Below are positions 62,601-64,000 of a stretch of DNA of 64,000 nt, one piece after another. Numbering within the stretch: the first letter of the stretch is position 1; every line of letters starts with the position of its first letter. This DNA comes from Methanobrevibacter sp. GTDB taxonomy: Archaea > Methanobacteriota > Methanobacteria > Methanobacteriales > Methanobacteriaceae. The stretch is from assembly GCA_022775905.1 (NCBI GenBank), contig JALFJX010000009.1:186001-250000 (forward strand). The letters are read 5' to 3'. The notes below the pieces were generated by a model. It was not told the origin of the DNA, searched no databases, and was given only the letters and a program-made list of their open reading frames with translations. Position numbers and translations under genes: made by a program.

Positions 62601-64000
62601 CTGCTTCATATAACTTGAGAATCAAATCATAAGTACTTTGCACTACATCCAAATAAGATGCACCAATTTCCGCCTTACCTGCAGGATAGTTGTAGAGGAC
62701 TATAACAATTACCTTTTCAGAGTTCTCCAAATCCTTTAAATCAGCCCATTTACTGCTGAGCTGAACCATCTTATCCACACCAGATTGAATAACATGAACT
62801 TTCCCATTATCATCAACATAGGATAAAATAACCGGACTGAATACTCCTTCAAAACTTGGATAAGTTACAGAATATGTCCATTCTGTTTGAGGCCCAAGTG
62901 TACTTTCATAACTGGATTGTGAAATTTCATTTACTCCTTTAAGGATTTCCACATCAATATCAGATAAATCGCTTTCTGCAGTACCATTAGCATAACTTAA
63001 AGACCAACTATATAATGAAACCATAGAAGAGATTCCTACTTTTGAGATATTGTTAATTTTATTCAATATTGAAGACATTGAAGGGTTTGTAGAAAATTTA
63101 AAAATATTAAATGCAGGCCTACCAACATCCTCAAAACCTCTAATCAAGGAATCAACTACGTCTCCACCACAATAATAAGTAACGATAGCTATGAATTTTG
63201 TATCTGGATCGAATTTTTCGATAAAAGCATATTCAAACTGTTCAAATAATGAAGTAGGATCTAAAACCTCTTCAAACCAGTCAGAATAGTCTTGAACCAT
63301 CCAATTTAAACTACCTTTTCCATCACAATTATAACCAGGATTTTTCTTAATCCATTGATTAATTAAACTACCTTCTGGTGATATTGTATAAACACCTAAA
63401 TCTGGATGATAAAAACCACATTCAGCACCCATTTGAGGAGCATTAGCATCGTCAAGAGTAGGATTTTCGTATTTTGACGGATTAATCAAATAATAAACAT
63501 ATTTCAAGTAATTTTCCATATTATGATACAAAACATCAGATGAATTAATATCTTCAGCCTGGAAATATGATCCAATATATGTATTTTCAATTGTATGATA
63601 CGTATTGTTATTTGAACTTGCACCAACAATGTGCAAACCTGTTGAATTTAAAATACTATCACTATAAACACCAAATGTATATGCAACATTATAATTTGCA
63701 TTAGCCGGAGCAACTGCAAGCAACTGCTTTAGTTTTTCAGCAGTAAATGCAGTATATGAACCTTCAGCAAACATGTCAATATGAATGAACTTTGCATTTT
63801 CAACCAACCATTCCCTAGATGAATCATAGTTTCTAACATCAATATATGCAACACGTTTGGACATATTCATTAAAACATTGATTTTTTCCTTATGAGAAGT
63901 ATAATCAACTAACAGCAAAATGTCCGGAATGAAATCAAATGAACCTTCCAAAGTACCTGATTTTTTAGTAAAATCAAGAATTCCTGAAGATTGAGTTTCA
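59608..64000 (-). CDS. CobN/magnesium-chelatase-H-like protein with C-terminal membrane anchor, 5' end outside the window
   Basis: At least 1463 residues are visible; the frame is open to the right edge (upstream residues TQSSGILDFTKKSGTLEGSF), so the TTG at 63951 is not the start. The sequence matches the CobN/BchH chelatase large subunit family: VSMGTHGTLEWLPGKTLG, YPYIVSNPGEAMVARDRSSA, MTALILWGTEISRTEGIG, and GVACCHHTCKN near the end. After a Ser/Gln/Ala-rich linker there is one membrane helix (MPIFVIIAIIILIAIFLVGY) and a short charged tail. This implies display outside the cell. Whether it still inserts metal into a tetrapyrrole is unknown. It lies upstream of the adhesin genes on the same strand. 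Confidence 0.88.
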   Translation of the reverse strand, partial: ETQSSGILDFTKKSGTLEGSFDFIPDILLLVDYTSHKEKINVLMNMSKRVAYIDVRNYDSSREWLVENAKFIHIDMFAEGSYTAFTAEKLKQLLAVAPANANYNVAYTFGVYSDSILNSTGLHIVGASSNNNTYHTIENTYIGSYFQAEDINSSDVLYHNMENYLKYVYYLINPSKYENPTLDDANAPQMGAECGFYHPDLGVYTISPEGSLINQWIKKNPGYNCDGKGSLNWMVQDYSDWFEEVLDPTSLFEQFEYAFIEKFDPDTKFIAIVTYYCGGDVVDSLIRGFEDVGRPAFNIFKFSTNPSMSSILNKINNISKVGISSMVSLYSWSLSYANGTAESDLSDIDVEILKGVNEISQSSYESTLGPQTEWTYSVTYPSFEGVFSPVILSYVDDNGKVHVIQSGVDKMVQLSSKWADLKDLENSEKVIVIVLYNYPAGKAEIGASYLDVVQSTYDLILKLYEAGYTTCNISELMNITEFSDLLFDNGNKGSWAGGVLKEYVERNWDSLVEHHQLISMDDFINLTDDLSDSLYEQMVTQWGAGLGKCMVYTADDGQQYLVIPGFWLGNIFITYQPSRGWEEANVTEVVEDYHDLTLAPHQQYVAFYEWLDKVAGVNAIVSMGTHGTLEWLPGKTLGVGEGDWSFELTKIPTIYPYIVSNPGEAMVARDRSSAMVITHMTPAIVNSELYGNYSVLNNYITSYKDQMKLNVTSNAEVYREKILKLAPSLGFRNMSEGESFDDWLDELHLYLENMADDFITYGLHTLGKVLTGDELSGEVVTIVTSQTKIYNQIMEFLYPELKGKDFYSDIQSDVNYLTERHAIEAFMQNIADELVNGSSVDELADKLGIDKNSSLYNSISYAAQVIVNIQNNNEWNAILTALSGGYVEAGLLADPAYGDSIPTGYDGYASDSTKMPSKAAYESAVKIVDLLLSEYYEEHGEWPEMTALILWGTEISRTEGIGIAEFLYLLGCQPVWSENGKVIGVELLPLENLTVTLSNGSVVNRPRIDVYASTVTSNKDWITWMVTATRLAANANETEEDNYVIKHYNENPTLDRIFGLSGNVLEGTGMSTLIPSTSEWNISTVNEVGMNTYLDTVSFAWTIDEDGNIQISKQKDTYEYLLKKTDLITQNLDSTWRILDSDDYYDWFGGLYNAASILRERDGLSRPDTSFVDIRDKNRYVARSYEDEMEFELRTTLLNPKYLEPLKGTAAGMNWIASRMQNTFGLLTVSNNKLNTELGNQMTDTLLGLQSSVTSASTSVGLQSSLAHMFYLGTQGTWAADSKTLQKIADAYMQQVLQYGVACCHHTCKNLDFNMKIIQASSLTAAQKAQFAKILAEATNTDPLYEMDEKDSTTDDNKNAQELGNGTNAEKQSSSSSGGKTSAGQDASQTGDAKSASQSDASSSSSGESGANAYELSQQSASKSAASSESSMPIFVIIAIIILIAIFLVGYVRDQKDEDYDDY

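Overview
The window looks like chromosome of a gut-type methanogenic archaeon, most probably Methanobrevibacter. Support: very AT-rich DNA, archaeal TATA boxes and GGAGGTGAT-type ribosome sites, a complete energy-converting hydrogenase B (Ehb) operon, formylmethanofuran:H4MPT formyltransferase, archaeal Hjc, a C/D-box guide in the tRNA-Trp intron, and very large adhesin-like beta-helix/Ig proteins typical of pseudomurein-walled Methanobacteriales. The species assignment is inference. No rRNA, insertion sequence, prophage or CRISPR array was seen.

Layout. 1-2.6 kb: a CBS-domain protein (cut by the left edge) and a queE-queD-DUF366 operon for the deazaguanine (archaeosine) precursor. 2.7-7.6 kb: a nucleotidyltransferase-like protein, an NSS sodium symporter, a frameshifted short-chain dehydrogenase and a solitary Cas4-like nuclease. 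7.6-17.5 kb: the minus-strand ehbA-P operon with an ACT-domain gene at its 3' end; it uses an ion gradient to drive ferredoxin reduction by H2 for carbon assimilation. 17.7-31.9 kb: housekeeping genes (ACR3-like exporter, membrane hydrolase, deacylase-like peptidase, SF1 helicase, argG, sirtuin, sfsA, nnr, ftr, a flippase-like protein) and three potassium-transport genes (K+ channel, TrkH, TrkA). 32.6-34.0 kb: seven minus-strand tRNAs (Trp with intron, Glu, His, Leu, Glu, CAT, Asn) with hjc among them.

34-43 kb: a radical SAM protein, gatB, a CBS-ParB-fold fusion, hisE, and then a four-gene cell-surface polymer cluster: an ABC-2 permease, an ABC ATPase carrying two N-terminal Ig-like domains, a small membrane-anchored protein, and a GT2/TagF-type glycerophosphotransferase fusion. 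This resembles bacterial teichoic-acid or O-antigen export and is the best candidate for an undescribed system. 43-51 kb: GNAT, larB, hypF, then a winged-helix regulator divergent from grpE-dnaK-dnaJ with paired operator-like repeats between them. 51.6-64 kb: two giant secreted adhesin-like proteins and a membrane-anchored CobN-type chelatase homologue running off the right edge.

Two genes (gatB and the 1177-residue adhesin) appear to begin with an ATT codon placed just after a strong ribosome binding site. One adhesin carries a striking ten-cysteine tandem repeat. Several divergent genes lack ribosome sites and have TATA boxes about 25-30 nt before the ATG, which suggests leaderless mRNAs.
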